In this document: positions 48,625 to 62,270 of the stretch, one piece after another | Numbering within the stretch: the first letter of the stretch is position 1 | Layout: each line of letters starts with the position of its first letter | Source of the DNA: Aristolochia californica | Lineage: Eukaryota > Streptophyta > Magnoliopsida > Piperales > Aristolochiaceae | DNA length: 64,000 nucleotides | Reading direction: 5' to 3' | Assembly (NCBI GenBank): GCA_029961685.1 | Contig: JARWKL010000009.1 | Span: 17,913,237-17,977,236, forward strand | Program-made: the position numbers and the translations under genes | The notes under the pieces: model-generated | Databases searched by the model: none | Seen by the model: only the letters and a program-made list of their open reading frames with translations | Told to the model about the DNA's origin: nothing

Positions 48625-51493
48625 AAAGGGGAGGCAAAAGAATTTTAACTGACTGTAGAATCCCATCCCAAAAGTCATTCCTTACAAAAATATGGCCCGT
48701 TACGCATGATAAATCAGTTTACAATCATCAATGATCGTTAGGTCAGCTTTTTGTAAATGGGCAAAATATTGGCTTGTTTGACTCGGTTAAATATCCCACC
48801 GCACTTTCAGTTGAGAATTCAATGAGCGGTTTGTTATTCTTTTTAAAAGGTTTGGATCCATAGGTCATTTGCATCTTTAACATGTTCCAACCATGCATAT
48901 CCATTTTTTAAAACATATGTAGAAAAATCTCTTTCTTATCAAATTCCAATCTATTGAGGTTGTTGAACTAGTGGAATTTCCCAAACTTGGATGACAAAAC
49001 TTTTGTGTTCATTTGTGGTGTGTGAATAAATTTTCTTTACTTACGTTTGTTATTGCTTTAAATTTTCTCCATACACAAAGTCTAAAATTTTCATTTCGGT
49101 GTCATCTATTCTCTGTTTTGTCCACGAGATGAAGGGAAAAGTGAAAACTCATGTTTTGATTTAAGAAAAAGTATACATCTAAAATGGAAACGCACAATGG
49201 AAAATTATAGAGAGAGATATTTCTAAAAAGTTTCTACAATTTTTAGGGATTTAAACCTCTCTTTAGTTTTTATATATCAGGTTTTGCATTCGTTGGGAAA
49301 AGGTGAGGCGAGGGAATTTTAACTGACTGTTGAATCCCATCCCAAAAGTCATTCCTTACAAAAATATGGCCAGTTACGCATGATAAATCAGTTCACAATC
49401 ATCAATGATCGTTAGGTCAGCTTTTTGTAAATGGGCAAAATATTGGCTTGTTTGACTCGGTTAAATATTCCACCGCACGTTCACTTGAGAATTAAATGAG
49501 CGGTTTGTTATTCTCTTTAAAAGGTTTGGATCCATAGGTCATTTGCATCATTAACATGTTTCAAGCATGCGTATGCATTTTTTAAAGCTTGTGTAGAAAT
49601 ATCTCTGTCTATCTCTGTCTTATAAAATTCCAAGCTATTGGGGTTGTTGTGCTAGTGGAATTTCCAAAACTTGGATGACAAAACTTTTGTGTTCATTTGT
49701 GGTGTGTTAATAAATTTTCTTTACTTACGTTTTTTATTGTTTTAAACTTTTCCATACACAAACTCTAGAATTTTCATTTCGTTGTCACCTATTCTCTGTT
49801 TTGTCTATGAGATGAAGGGAAAAGTGAAAGCTCATGTTTTGATTTAAGAAAAAAAGTACATCTAAAATGGAAACGCACTATGGAAAATTATATAGAGAGA
49901 TATTTTCAAAAGTTTTCTGTAATTTTTAGGGATTTAAACCTCTTTTTAGTTTTTATATATCAGGTTTTGAATTCGTTGGGAAAAGGGGAGGCAAAAGAAT
50001 TTTAACTGACTGTTGAATCCCATCCCAAAAGTCATTCCTTACAAAAATATGGCCCGTTACAATTGATAAATCAGTTCACAATCATCAATGATCGTTAGGT
50101 CAGCTTTTTGTAAATGGGCAAAATTTTGGCTTGTTTGACTCGGTTAAATATCCCACCGCACGTTCTCTTGAGAATTAATTGAGCGGTTTGTTATTCTCTT
50201 TAAAAGGTTTTGATCCATAGCTCATTTGCATCTTTAACATGTTTTAAGCATGCATATCCATTTTTTAAAGCATGTGTAGAAAAATCTCTTTCTTATCAAA
50301 TTCCAATCTATTGGGGTTGTTGAACTAGTGGAATTTCCCAAACTTGGATGACAAAACTTTTGTGTTCATTTGTGGTGTGTGAATAAATTTTCTTTACTTA
50401 CGTTTTTTAATGGTTTATATTTTTGCCATACACAAACTCTAAAATTTTCATTTCGTTGTCATCTATTCTCTGTTTTGTCTACGTGATAAAGGGAAAAGTG
50501 AAAACTCAAGTTTTGATTTAAGAAAAAAGTATACATCTAAAATGAAAATGCACATTGCAAAATTATAGAGATATTTCCCAAAAGTTTCTGTATTTTTTGG
50601 GGATTTAAACCTCTTTTTAGTTTTTATATATCAGGTTTTGCAATCGTCGGGAAAAGGGGAGGCGAGGGAATTTTAACTGAGTGTTGAATCCTAACCAAAA
50701 GACCTTCCTTACAAAAATATGGCCCGTTACACATGGTAAATCAGTTTACAATCATCAATGATCATTAGGTCAGCTTTTTGTAAATGGGCAAAATAATGGC
50801 TTGTTTGACTCGGTTAAATATCCCACCGCACGTTCACTTGAGAATTCAATGAGCGGTTTGTTATTCCTTTTAAAAGGTTTGGATCCATAGGTCATTTGCA
50901 TCTCTAACATGTTCCAAGCATGCATATCCATTTTTTAAAGCATGTGTAAAAAAATCTCTTTCTTATCAAATTCCAATCTATTGGGGTTGTTGAACTAGTG
51001 GAATTTCCCAAACTTGGATGACAAAAGTTTTGTGTTCGTTGGTGGTGTGTGAATAAATTTTCTTTACTTACGTTTTTTGTTGGTTTAAATTTTTTCCATT
51101 CACAAACTCTAAAATTTTCTTTTCATTCTCATATATTCTCTGTTTTGTCTACATGATGAAGGGAAAAGTGAAAACTCAAGTTTTGATTTAAGAAAAAAGT
51201 ATACATCTAAAATGGAAATGCACCATACAAAATTCTAGAGTGAGATATTTCCAAAAAAATTTCTGTAATTTTTAGGGATTTAAACCTCTTTTTAGTTTTT
51301 ATAAGGTTTTGCAATCGTCGGGAAAAGGGGAGGCGAGGGAATTTTAACTGAGTGTTGAATCCTAACCCAAAAGTCATTCCGTACAAAAATATGGCCCGTT
51401 ACGCATGATAAGTCAGTTTACAATCATCAATGATCGTTAGGTCAGCTTTTTGTAAATGGGCAAAATAATGGCTTGTTTGACTCGGTTATATAT
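48618..51493 (+). repeat. Degenerate HOR, first part (partial + 4 monomers)
   Basis: Monomer starts are 48795, 49469, 50152 and 50822, preceded by the last 177 bp of a monomer. A shared derived mark, GAGGCAAAAGAATTTTAACT with GACTG, occurs near 48,633 and 49,988. The 49469 monomer begins TTCCACCGCAC and has GCGTATGCATTTT. Ordinary monomer sequence otherwise. Confidence 0.75.
49601..49620 (+). repeat. 10 bp tandem duplication inside a monomer
   Basis: ATCTCTGTCT occurs twice in direct succession where other monomers have one ATCTCTTTCT. It explains most of the 683 bp length of the 49469 monomer. A slippage event private to this unit. Confidence 0.9.
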
Positions 51494-54400
51494 CCCACCG
51501 CACGATCACTTGAGAATTCAATGAGTGGTTTGTTATTCTATTTAAAAGGTTTGGATCCATAGGTCATTTGCATATTTAACATGTTCCAAGCCAACAAATC
51601 CATTTTTTAAATCATGTATAGAAAAATCTATTTCTTATCAATTTCAAATCTATTGAGGTTGTTGAACTAGTGGAATTTCCCAAACTTGGATGACAAAGCT
51701 TTTGTGTTCATTTGTGGTGTGTGAATAAATTTTCTTTACTTACGTTTCTTATTGCTTTAAATTTTCTCCATACATAAAGTCTAAATTTTTCATTTCGTTG
51801 TCATCTATTCTCTGTTTTGTCTACGAGATGATGGGAAAAGTGAAAACTCATGTTTTGATTTAAGAAAAAAGTATACATCTAAAATGGAAACGCACAATGG
51901 AAAATTATAGAGAGAGATATTTCCCAAAAGTTTATGTAATTTTTAGGGATTTAAACCTCTTTTTAGTTTTTATATATCAGGCTTTGCATTCGTCGGGAAA
52001 AGGTGAGGCGAGGGAATTCTTACTGACTGTTGAATCCCATCCCAAAAGTCATTCCTTACAAAAATATGGCCGTTACGCATGATAAATCAGTTCACAATCA
52101 TCAATGATCGTTAGGTCACCTTTTTGTAAATGGGCAAAATATTGGCTTGTTTGATTCGGTTAAATATTCCACCGCACGTTCACTTGAGAATTAAATGAGC
52201 GGTTTGTTATTCTCTTTAAAAGGTTTGGATCCATAGGTTATTTGCTTCTTTAACATGTTTCAAGCATGTGTATGCATTTTTTAAAGCATGTGTAGAAATA
52301 TCTCTTTCTTATAAAATTCCAAGCTATAGGGGTTGTTGTATAAGTGGAATTTCCCAAACTTGGATATCAAAACTTTTGTGTTCATTTGTGGTGTGTTAAT
52401 AAATTTTCTTTACTAACATTTTTTATTGCTTTAAATTTTTTCCATACACAAACTCTAAAATTTTAATTTCGTTGTCACCTATTCTCGGTTTTGTCTACGA
52501 GATGAAGGACAAACTGAAAGCTCATGTTTTGATTTAAGAAAAAAGTATACATCTATAATGGAAATGTACAATGCAAAATTATAGAGAGAGATATTTCCAA
52601 AAGTTTTATGTAATTTTTAGGGATTTAAACCTCTTTTTAGTTTTTATATATTAGGTTTTGCATTCGTTGGGAAAAGGGGAGGCAAAAGAATTTTAACTGA
52701 CTGTTGAATTCCATCCCAAAAGTCATTCCTTACAAAATATGGCCCATTACGCGTGATAAATCAGTTCACAATCATCAATGATCGTTAGGTCAGCTTTTTG
52801 CAAATGGGCAAAATATTGGCTTGTTTGACTCGGTTAAATATCCCACCACACGTTCAATTGAGAATTAATTGAGCTGTTTGTTATTCTCTTTAAAAGGTTT
52901 GGATCCATAGCTCATTTGCATCTTTAACATGTTTCAAGCATGCATATCCATTTTTTAAAGCATGTGTAGATAAATCTCTTTGTTATCAAATTCCAATCTA
53001 TTGGGGTTGTTGAACTAGTGGAATTTCCCAAACTTGGATGACAAAACTTTTTTGTGTTCATTTGTGCTGTGTGAATAAATTTTCCTTACGTTTTTTATTG
53101 CTTTAAATTTTTTCCATACACAAAGTCTAAAATTTTCATTTCGTTGTCATCCATTCTCTGTTTTGTTTACGAGATGAAGGGAAAAGTGAAAACTCAAGTT
53201 TTGATTTAAGAAAAAAGTATACATCTAAAATGGAAACGCACAATGCAAAATTATAGAGAGAGATACTTCCAAAAAGTTTCTGTAATTGTTAGGGATTTAA
53301 ACCTCTTTTTAGTTTTTATATATCAGGTTTTGCATTCGTCGGGAAAAGGGGAGGCGAGGGAATTTTAACTGAGTGTTGAATCCCAGCCCAAAAGCCCTTC
53401 CTTACAAAAATATGGCCAGTTACGCAAGATAAATCAGTTTACAATCATCAATGATCGTTAGGTCAGCTTTTTGTAAATGGGCAAAATAATGGCTTGTTTG
53501 ACTCGGTTAAATATCCCACTGCACGTTCACTTGAGAATGAGCGGTTTGTTATTCTTTTTAAAAGGTTTGGATCCATAGGTCATTTGTGTGTTTAACATGT
53601 TCCAAGCATGCATATCTATTTTTTAAGGCATGTGTAGAAAACTCTTTCTTATCAAATTTCAGTCTATTGGGGTTGTTGAACTAGTGGAATTTCCCAAACT
53701 TGGATGACAAAACTTTTGTGTTCATTTGTGGTGTGTGAATAAATTTTCTTTACTTACGTTTTTTAATGGTTTAAATTTTTGCCATACACAAACTCTAAAA
53801 TTTTCAATTCGTTGTCATCTATTTTCTGTTTTGTCTACGTGATAAAGGGAAAAGTGAAAACTCAAGTTTTGATTTAAGCAAAAATTATACATCTAAAAAG
53901 AAAATGCACATTGAAAAATTACAGAGAGAGATATTTCCCAAAAGTTTCTGTAATTTTTAGGGATTTAAACCTCTTTTTAGTTTTTATATATCAGGTTTTG
54001 CAATCGTCGGGAAAAGGGGAGGTGAGGGAATTTTAACTGAGTGTTGAATCCAAACCCAAAAGACCTTCCTTACAAAAATATGGCCTGTTACACATGATAA
54101 ATCTGTTTACAATCGTCAATGATCGTTAGGTCAGCTTTTTGTAAATGGGCAAAATAATGGCTTGTTTGACTCGGTTAAATATCCCACCGCACGTTCACTG
54201 GAGAATTCAATGAGCGGTTTGTTATTCTTTTTCAAAGGTTTGGATCCATAGGTCATTTGCATCTTTAACATGTTCCAAGCATGCATATCCATTTTTTAAA
54301 GCATGTATAGAAAAATCTCTTTCTTATCAAATTCCAATCTATTGGGGTTGTTGAACTAGTGGAATTTCCCAAACTTGGATGACAAAACTTTTGTGTTCAT

Positions 54401-55528
54401 TTGTGGTGTGTGAATAAATTTTCTTTACTTACGTTTTTTAATGGTTTAAATTTTTTCCATACACAAACTCTAAAATTTTCATTTCGTTGTCATCTATTCT
54501 CTGTTTTTTCTACGTGATAAAGGGAAAAGTGAAAACTCATGTTTTGATTTAAGAAAAAAGTATACATCTAAAATGGAAATGCACATTGCAAAATTATAGA
54601 GAGAGAGATATTTCCCAAAAGTTTCTGTAATTTTTAGGGATTTAAACCTCTTTTTAGTTTTTATATATCAGGTTTTGCAATCTCGAGAAAAGGGGAGGCG
54701 AGGGAATTTTAACTGAGTGTTGAATCCTAACCCAAAAGACCTTCCTTAAAAAAATATGGCCCGTTACGCATGATAAATCAGTTTACAATCATCAATGATC
54801 GTTAGGTCAGCTTTTTGTAAATGGGCAAAATAATTGCTTGTTTGACTCGGTTAAATATCCCACCGCACGTTCACTTGAGAATTCAACGAGCGGTTTGTTA
54901 TTCTTTTTAAATGGTTTGGATCCATAGGTCATTTGCATCTTTAACATGTTCCAAGCATGCATATCCATTTATTAAAGCATGTGTAGAAATCTCTTTCGTA
55001 TCAAATTCCAATCTATTGGGGTTGTTGAACTAGTGGAATTTCCCAAACTTGGATGACAAAACTTTTGTGTTCATTTGTTGTGTGTGAATAAATTTTCTTT
55101 ACTTACGTTTTTTATTGGTTTAAATTATTTTCATCACAAACTCTAAAATTTTCATTTCGTTGTCATCTATTCTCTGTTTTGTCTACGTGATGAAGGGAAA
55201 AGTGAAAACTCAAGTTTTGATTTAAGAAAAAAGTATACATCTAAAATGGAAATGCAGAATGCAAAATTATAGAGAGATATTTCCAAAAAGTTTCTGTAAT
55301 TTTTAGGGATTTAAACCTCTCTTTAGTTTTTATATATCAGGTTTTGCAATCGTCGGGAAAAGGGGAGGTGAGGGAATTTTAACTAAGTGTTGAATCCTAA
55401 CCCAAAAGTCATTCCTTACAAAAATATGGCCCGTTACACATGATAAATCAGTTTACAATCGTCAATGACCGTTAGGTCAGCTTTTTGTAAATGGGCAAAA
55501 TAATTGCTTGTTTGACTCGGTTAAATAT
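51494..55528 (+). repeat. Degenerate HOR, second part (6 monomers)
   Basis: Monomer starts are 51494, 52168, 52842, 53515, 54183 and 54859. The order 51494-52168-52842 repeats the types at 48795-49469-50152: a GAGTGGTTTG-like start, then TTCCACCGCAC, then GAGAATTAATTGAG. The GAGGCAAAAGAATTTT mark recurs near 52,680. The extra monomers at 53515-54859 are similar to one another (TTTTTAATGG or TTTTTATTGG, CGTGATAAAGGG or CGTGATGAAGGG), as if one type was locally amplified. Confidence 0.7.
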
Positions 55529-57551
55529 CCCACCGCACGTTCACTTGAGAATTCAATGAGTGGTTTGTTATTCTATTTAAAAGGTTTGGATGCATAGGTC
55601 ATTTGCATCTTTACCATGTTCCAAGCCTGCATATCCATTTTTTAAAGCATATGTAGAAAAATCTATTTCTTATCAAATTCCAATCTATTGAGGTTGTTGA
55701 ACTAGTGGAATTTCCTAAACTTGGATGAGAAAACTTTTGTGTTCGTTTGTGGTGTGTGAATAAATTTTCTTTACTTACGTTTGTTATTGCTTTAAATTTT
55801 TTCCATACACAAAGTCTAAAATTTTCATTTCGTTGTCATCTATTCTCTGTTTTGTCTACGAGATGATGGGAAAAGTGAAAACTCATGTTTTGATTTAAGA
55901 AAAAAGTATACATCTAAAATGGAAATGCACAATGGAAAATTATAGAGAGAGATATTTCCAAAAAATTTCTGTAATTTTTAGGGATTTAAACCTCTTTTAA
56001 GTTTTTATATATCAGGTTTTGCATTCGTCGGGAAAAGGTGAGGCGAGGGAATTTTAACTGAGTGTTGAATCCCAACCCAAAAGTCATTCCTTACAAAAAT
56101 ATGGCCCGTTACGCATGATAAGTCAGTTTACAATCATCAATGATCGTTAGGACAACTTTTTGTAAATGGGCAAAATAATGGCTTGTTTGACTCGGTTAAA
56201 TATTCCACCGCACGTTCACTTGAGAATTAAATGAGCGGTTTGTTATTCTCTTTAAAAGGTTTGGATCCATAGGTCATTTGCTTCTTTAACATGTTTCAAG
56301 CATGCGTATGCATTTTTTAAAGCATGTGTAGAAATATCTCTTTCTTATAAAATTCCAACCTATTGGGGTTGTTGTGCTAGTGGAATTTCCCAAACTTGGA
56401 TGACAAAACTTTTGTGTTCATTTGTGGTGTGTTAATAAATTTTCTTTACTTACGTTTTTTATTGCTATAAATTTTTTCCATACACAAACTCTAAAATTTT
56501 AATTTCGTTGTCACCTATTCACGGTTTTGTCTACGAGATGAAGGGAAAAGTGAAAGCTCATGTTTTGATTTAAGAAAAAAGTATACATCTAACATGGAAA
56601 CGCACAATGCAAAATTATAGAGAGAGATATTTCTAAAAAATTTCTGTAATTTTTAGGGATTTAAACCTCTTTTTAGTTTTTATATATCAGGTTTTGCATT
56701 CGTCGGGAAAAGGGGAGGCAAAAGAATTTTAACTGACTGTTGAATCCCATCCCAAAAGTCATTCCATACAAAAATATGGCCCGTTACGCATGATAAATCA
56801 GTTCACAATCATCAATGATCATTAGGTCAGCTTTTTGTAAATGGGCAAAATATTGGCTTGTTTGACTCGGTTAAATATCCCACCACACGTTCACTTGAGA
56901 ATTAATTGAGTGGTTTGTTATTCTCTTTAAAAGGGTTGGATCCATAGCTCATTTGCATCTTTAACATGTTTCAAGCATGCATATCCATTTTTTAAAGCAT
57001 GTGTAGAAAAATCTCTTTCTTATCAAATTCCAATCTATTGGGGTTGTTGAACTAGTGGAATTTCCCAAACTTGGATGACAAAACTTTTTTGTGTTCATTT
57101 GCGGTGTGTGAATAAATTTCCTTACGTTTTTTATTGCTTTATATTTTTTCCATACACAAAGTCTAAAATTTTCGTTTCGTTGTCATCTATTCTCTGTTTT
57201 GTCTACGAGATGAAGGGAAAAGTGAAAACTCAAGTTTTGATTTAAGAAAAAAGTATACATCTAAAATGGAAACGCACAACGCAAAATTATAGAGAGAGAT
57301 ACTTCCAAAAAGTTTCTGTAATTGTTAGGGATTTAAACTTCTTTTTAGTTTTGAAATTTCAGGTTTTACATTCGCTGGGAAAAGGGGAGGCGAGGGAATT
57401 TTAACTGAGTGTTGAATCCCAACCCAAAAGTCCTTCCTTACAAAAAATATGGGCCGTTACGCAAGATAAATCAGTTTACAATCATCAATGATCATTAGGT
57501 CAGATTTTTGTAAATGGGCAAAATAATGGCTTGTTTGACTCGGTAAAATAT
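55529..57551 (+). repeat. Degenerate HOR, third part (3 monomers)
   Basis: Monomer starts are 55529 (GAGTGGTTTGTTATTC, like 51494), 56204 (TTCCACCGCAC and GCGTATGCATTTT, like 49469 and 52168) and 56879 (GAGAATTAATTGAG, like 50152 and 52842). The GAGGCAAAAGAATTTT mark recurs near 56,717. The next monomer belongs to the A-B-C series. Confidence 0.7.
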
Positions 57552-59576
57552 CCCACCGCACATTCACTCGAGAATTCAATGAGCGTTTTGTTATTCTTTT
57601 TAAATGGTTTGGATCCATAGGTGATTTGCATCTTTAACATGTTCCAAGCATGCATATCCATTTTTTAAAGCATGTGTAGAAAAATCTCTTTCTTATCAAA
57701 TTCCAATCTATTGAGGTTGTTGAACTAGTGGAATTTCCCAAACTTGAATGACAAAACTTTTGTGTTCATTTGTGGTGTGTGAATAAATTTTCTTTACTTA
57801 CGTTTGTTATTGCTTTAAAATGTCTGCATACACAAAGTCTAAAATTTCATTTCGTTGTCATCTATTGTCATTTTTGTCTACGAGATGAAGGAAAAAGTGA
57901 AAACTCAAGTTTTGATTTAAGAAAAATGTACACGTCTAAAATGGAAATGCACAATGGACAAATCTGGAGGGAGATATTTCAAAAAAGTTTTTATAATTTT
58001 TAGGGATTTAAACCTCTTTTTAGTTTTTATATGTCAGGTTTTTCAATCGTCGAGAAAGGGGGTGGCGAGGGAATTTTAACTGAGTGTTGAATCCCAACCA
58101 AAAATTCATTCGTTACAAAAATATGGCCTGTTACGCACGGTAAATTAGTTTACAACCATCAATGATCGTTAGGTCAGCTTTTTGTAAATGGGCAAAATAA
58201 TGGCTTGTTTGACTCGGCTAAATATCCCACCGCACGTTCACTTGATAATTTAATGAACAACTTTTTATTCTCTTTAATAGGTTTGGATCCATAGGTCATT
58301 TGCATCTTAAACCTGTTTCAAGCATGCATATCCATTTTTTAAAGCATGAGTAGAAATATCTCTTTCTTATCAAATTCCAAGCTATTGGAGCGTTTGTGCT
58401 AGTGGAATTTCCCAAACTTGGATGACAAAACTTTTGTGTTCTTTTGTGGTGTATGAATAAATTTTCATTACTTACGTTTTTAATTGCTTTAAATTTTTTC
58501 CATACACAAACTCTAAAATTTTCATTTCGTTGACACCTATTCTCTGTTTTGTCTACGAGATGAAGGGAAAAGTGAAAACTCATATTTTGATTTAAGAAAA
58601 AAGTATACATCTAAAATGGAAACGCACAATGGAAAATTATCGAGAGAGATATTTCCAAAAATTTTCTGTAAGTTTTAGGGATTGAAACCTCTTTTTTGTT
58701 TTTATATATCAGTTTTCGCAATTGTCGGGAAAAGGGGAGGCGAGGGAATTTTACCTGAGTATTGAATCCCAACCCAAAAGTCATTCCTTACAAAAATATG
58801 GCATATTACGCATGATAAATCAGTTTACAATCATCAATGATCGTTATGTCAGCTTTTTGTAAATGGGCAAAATAATTGCTTGTTTGACTCGGTTACATAT
58901 CCCACCGCACGTTCACATGAGAATAAAGTGAGCGGTTTGTTATTCTCTTTAAAATGTTTGGAGCCATAGCTCATTTGCATCTTTAACATGTTTCAAGCAT
59001 GCATATCCATTTTTTAAAGCATGTGTAGAAAAATCTCTTTGTTATCAAATTCCAATCTATTGGGGTTGTTGAACTGGTGGATTTTCCCAAACATGCATGA
59101 CAAAACTTTTGTGTTCATTTGTCCTGTGTGAATAAATTTTCCTTACTTACGTTTTTTTTTGCTTTAAATTTTTTCCATACACAAAGTCTAAAATTTTCAT
59201 TTCGTTGTCATCTATTCTCTGTTTTTTCTACAAGATGAAGAGACAAGTGAAAACTCAAGTTTTTACTTTTCAGAAAAAAGTATACATCTAAAATGGAAAT
59301 GCACAATGCACAAATATCGAGAGAGATATTTCAAAAATGTTTCAGTAATTTTTAGAGATTTAAACCTCTTTTTAGTTTTTATATATTAGGTTTTGCAATC
59401 GTCGAGAAAAGGGGAGGCGAGGGAATTTTAACTGAGTGTTGAATCCCAACCAAAAAGTCATTCGTTACAAAAATATGGCCCGTTACGCATGATAAATCAG
59501 TTTACAATCATCAATGATCGTTAAGTCAGCTTTTTGTAAATGGGCAAAATAATGGCTTGTTTGACTCGGTTAATAT
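57552..59576 (+). repeat. A-B-C monomer series, second forward copy
   Basis: A starts at 57552 (GAATTCAATGAGCG, TTTTTAAATGG, CAACCAAAAATTCATTCG). B starts at 58226 (GATAATTTAATGAACAAC, TTGGAGCGTTTGTGCTAG). C starts at 58901 (GAATAAAGTGAGCGG, CATAGCTCATTTGC, GTGGATTTTCCC). The offset from the first copy is 12,578 bp. It provides the intact form of C, which is truncated at the palindrome. Confidence 0.75.
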
Positions 59577-62270
59577 CCCACCGCCCGTTCACTTGATAAT
59601 TTAATGAGCAACTTTTTATTCTCTTTAAAAGGTTTGGATCCATAGTTCATTTGCATCTTTAACATGTTTCAAGCATGCATATCCATTTTTTAAAGCATGT
59701 ATAGAAAAATCTCTTTCTTATCAAATTCCAATCTATTGGGGTTGTTGAACTAGTGGATTTTCCCAAACTTGGATGACAAAAATTTTGTGTTCATTTGTGG
59801 TGTGTGAATAAATTTTTCTTACGTTTTTTATTGCTTTAAATTTTGTTCCATACACATACTCTAAATTTTTCATTTCATTGTCATGTATTCTCTGTTTTCT
59901 CTACATGATGATGGGAAAAGTGAAAACACAAGTTTTGATTTAAGAAAAAAGTGTACATCTAAAATGGAAATGCACAATGCAAAATTATAGAGAGAGATAT
60001 TTCCAAAATGTTTCTGTAATTTTTAGGGATTTAAACCTTTTTTTAGTTTTTATATATCAGGTTTCGCAATTGTCGGGAAAAGGGGTGGCGAGGGAATTTT
60101 AACTGTGTTGAATCCAAACCCAAAAGTCATTCCTTACAAATATATGGCCCGTTACGCGTGATAAATCAGTTTACAAACATCAAAGATTGTTAAGTTTGCT
60201 TTTTGTAAATGGACAAAATAATGACTTGTTTGACTCGGTTAAATATCCCACCGCACGTTTACCTGAGAATTCAATGAGCGGTTTGTTATTCTTTTTAATA
60301 GGTTTGGATCCATAGGTCATTTGCATCTTTAACATGTTCCAAACAAGCATATCCATTTTTTAAAGCATGCGTAGAAAAATCTATTTCTTATCAAATTCCA
60401 ATCTATTGAGGTTGTTGAACTAGTGGAATTTCCCAAACTTGGATGACAAAACTTTTGTGTTCATTTGTGGTGTGTGAATAAATTTTCTTTAATTACGTTT
60501 GTTCCTGCTATAAATTTTTTCCATACACAAACTCTAAAATTTTCATTTTGTTGTCTTCTATTCTCTGTTTTGTCTACGTGATGAAGGGAAAATTGAAAAC
60601 TCAAGTTTTGATTTAAGAAAAAAGTATACATCTAAAATGGAAATGCACATTGCACAAATATTGAGAGAGATATTTTCATATAGTTTCTGTAATTTTTAGG
60701 GATTTAAACCTTTTTTTAGTTTTTAAATATCAGGTTTTGCAATCGTCGGGAAAAGGGGAGGTGAGGGAAATTTAACTGTATATTGAATCCCAACCCAAAA
60801 TTCATTCCTTACAAAAATATGGCCCATTACGCATGATAAATCAGTTTACAATCATCAATGATTGTTAGGTCAGCTTTTTGTATATGGGCAAAATAATGGC
60901 TAGTTTGACTCGGTTAAATATCCCACCGCAAGTTGACTTGAGAATTAAGTGAGCGGTCTGTTATTCTCTTTAAAAGATTTGGATCCATAGCTCTTTTGCA
61001 TCTTTAACATGTTTCAAGCATGCATATCCATTTTTTAAAGCATGTGTAGAAAAATCTCTTTCGTATCAAATCCCAATCTATTGGGGTTGTTGAACTACTG
61101 GATTTTCCCAAACTTGGATGACAAAACTTTTGTGTTCATTTGTGGTGTGTGGATAAATTTTCCTTACTGACGTTTTCTATTGCTTTAAATTTTTTCCATA
61201 CAGAAAGTCGAAAATTTTCATTTCGTTGTCATCAATTCTCTGTTTTGTCTACTAGATGAAGGGAAAAGTGAAAACTCAAGTTTTGATTTAAGAAAAAAGT
61301 ATACATCTAAAATGGAAATGCACATTGCACAAATATCGAGAGAGATATTTCCAAAAAGTTTCTGTAATTTTTAGGGATTTAAACCTCTTTTTAGTTTTTA
61401 CATATTAGGTCTTGCAATCGACGAGAAAAGGGGAGGCGAGGGAATTTTAACTGAGTGTTGAATCCCAACCCAAAAGTCATTCCTTACAAAAATATGGCCC
61501 GTTATGCATGATAAATCAGTTTACAATCATCAATGATCGTTAAGTCAGCATTTTGTAAATGGGCAAAATAATGGCTTGTTTGACTCGGCTAAATATCCCA
61601 CCGCACGTTCACTGGAGAATTCAATGAGCGGTTTGTTATTCTTTTTAATATGTTTGGATCCATAGGTCATTTGCATCTTTAACATGTTCGAAACATGGAT
61701 ATCCATTTTTTAAAGCATGTGTAGAAAAATCTATTTCTTATCAAATTCCTATCTATTGTGGTTGTTGAACTAGTGGAATTTACCAAACTTGGATGACAAA
61801 ACTTTTGCCTTCATTTGTGGTGTGTCAATAAATTTTTTGTACTTACGTTTGTTATTGCTTGAAATTTTCTCCAAACACAAAGTCTAAAATTTTCATTTCG
61901 TTGTCATCTATTCTCTGTTTTGTCTACGAGATGAAGGGAAAAGTGAAAACTCAAGTTTTTATTTAAGAAAAAATTATACATCTAAAATGGAAATGCACAA
62001 TGCACAAATATGGAGAGAGATATTTCCAAAAATTTTTTGTAATTTTTAGCAATTTAAACCTCTTTTTAGTTTTTATATATCAGGATTTGCAATTGTCGAG
62101 AAAAGGGGAGGTGAGGGAATTTTAACAGAGTGTTGAATCCCAACCAAAAAGTCATTCGTTACAAAAATATGGCCCGTTACGCATGATAAATCAGTTTACA
62201 ATCATCAATGATCGTTAGGTCAGCTTTTTGTAAATGGGCAAAATAATGGCTTTTTGACTCGGTTAAATAT
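59577..62270 (+). repeat. Diverged monomers, block 3 (4 units)
   Basis: Monomer starts are 59577, 60247, 60922 and 61597. The 59577 unit (GATAATTTAATGAGCAAC start after C) matches the type of the partial reversed monomer 46795-46560, and so can be called D. The others are ordinary diverged monomers. Nothing else is seen here. Confidence 0.85.

Noticed and set aside
58296..58610. 104-codon minus-strand open frame, the longest in the window
   Set aside because: The reverse complement of ordinary monomer B sequence, with relatives of variable length in other monomers. AT-rich low-complexity translation and no domain.
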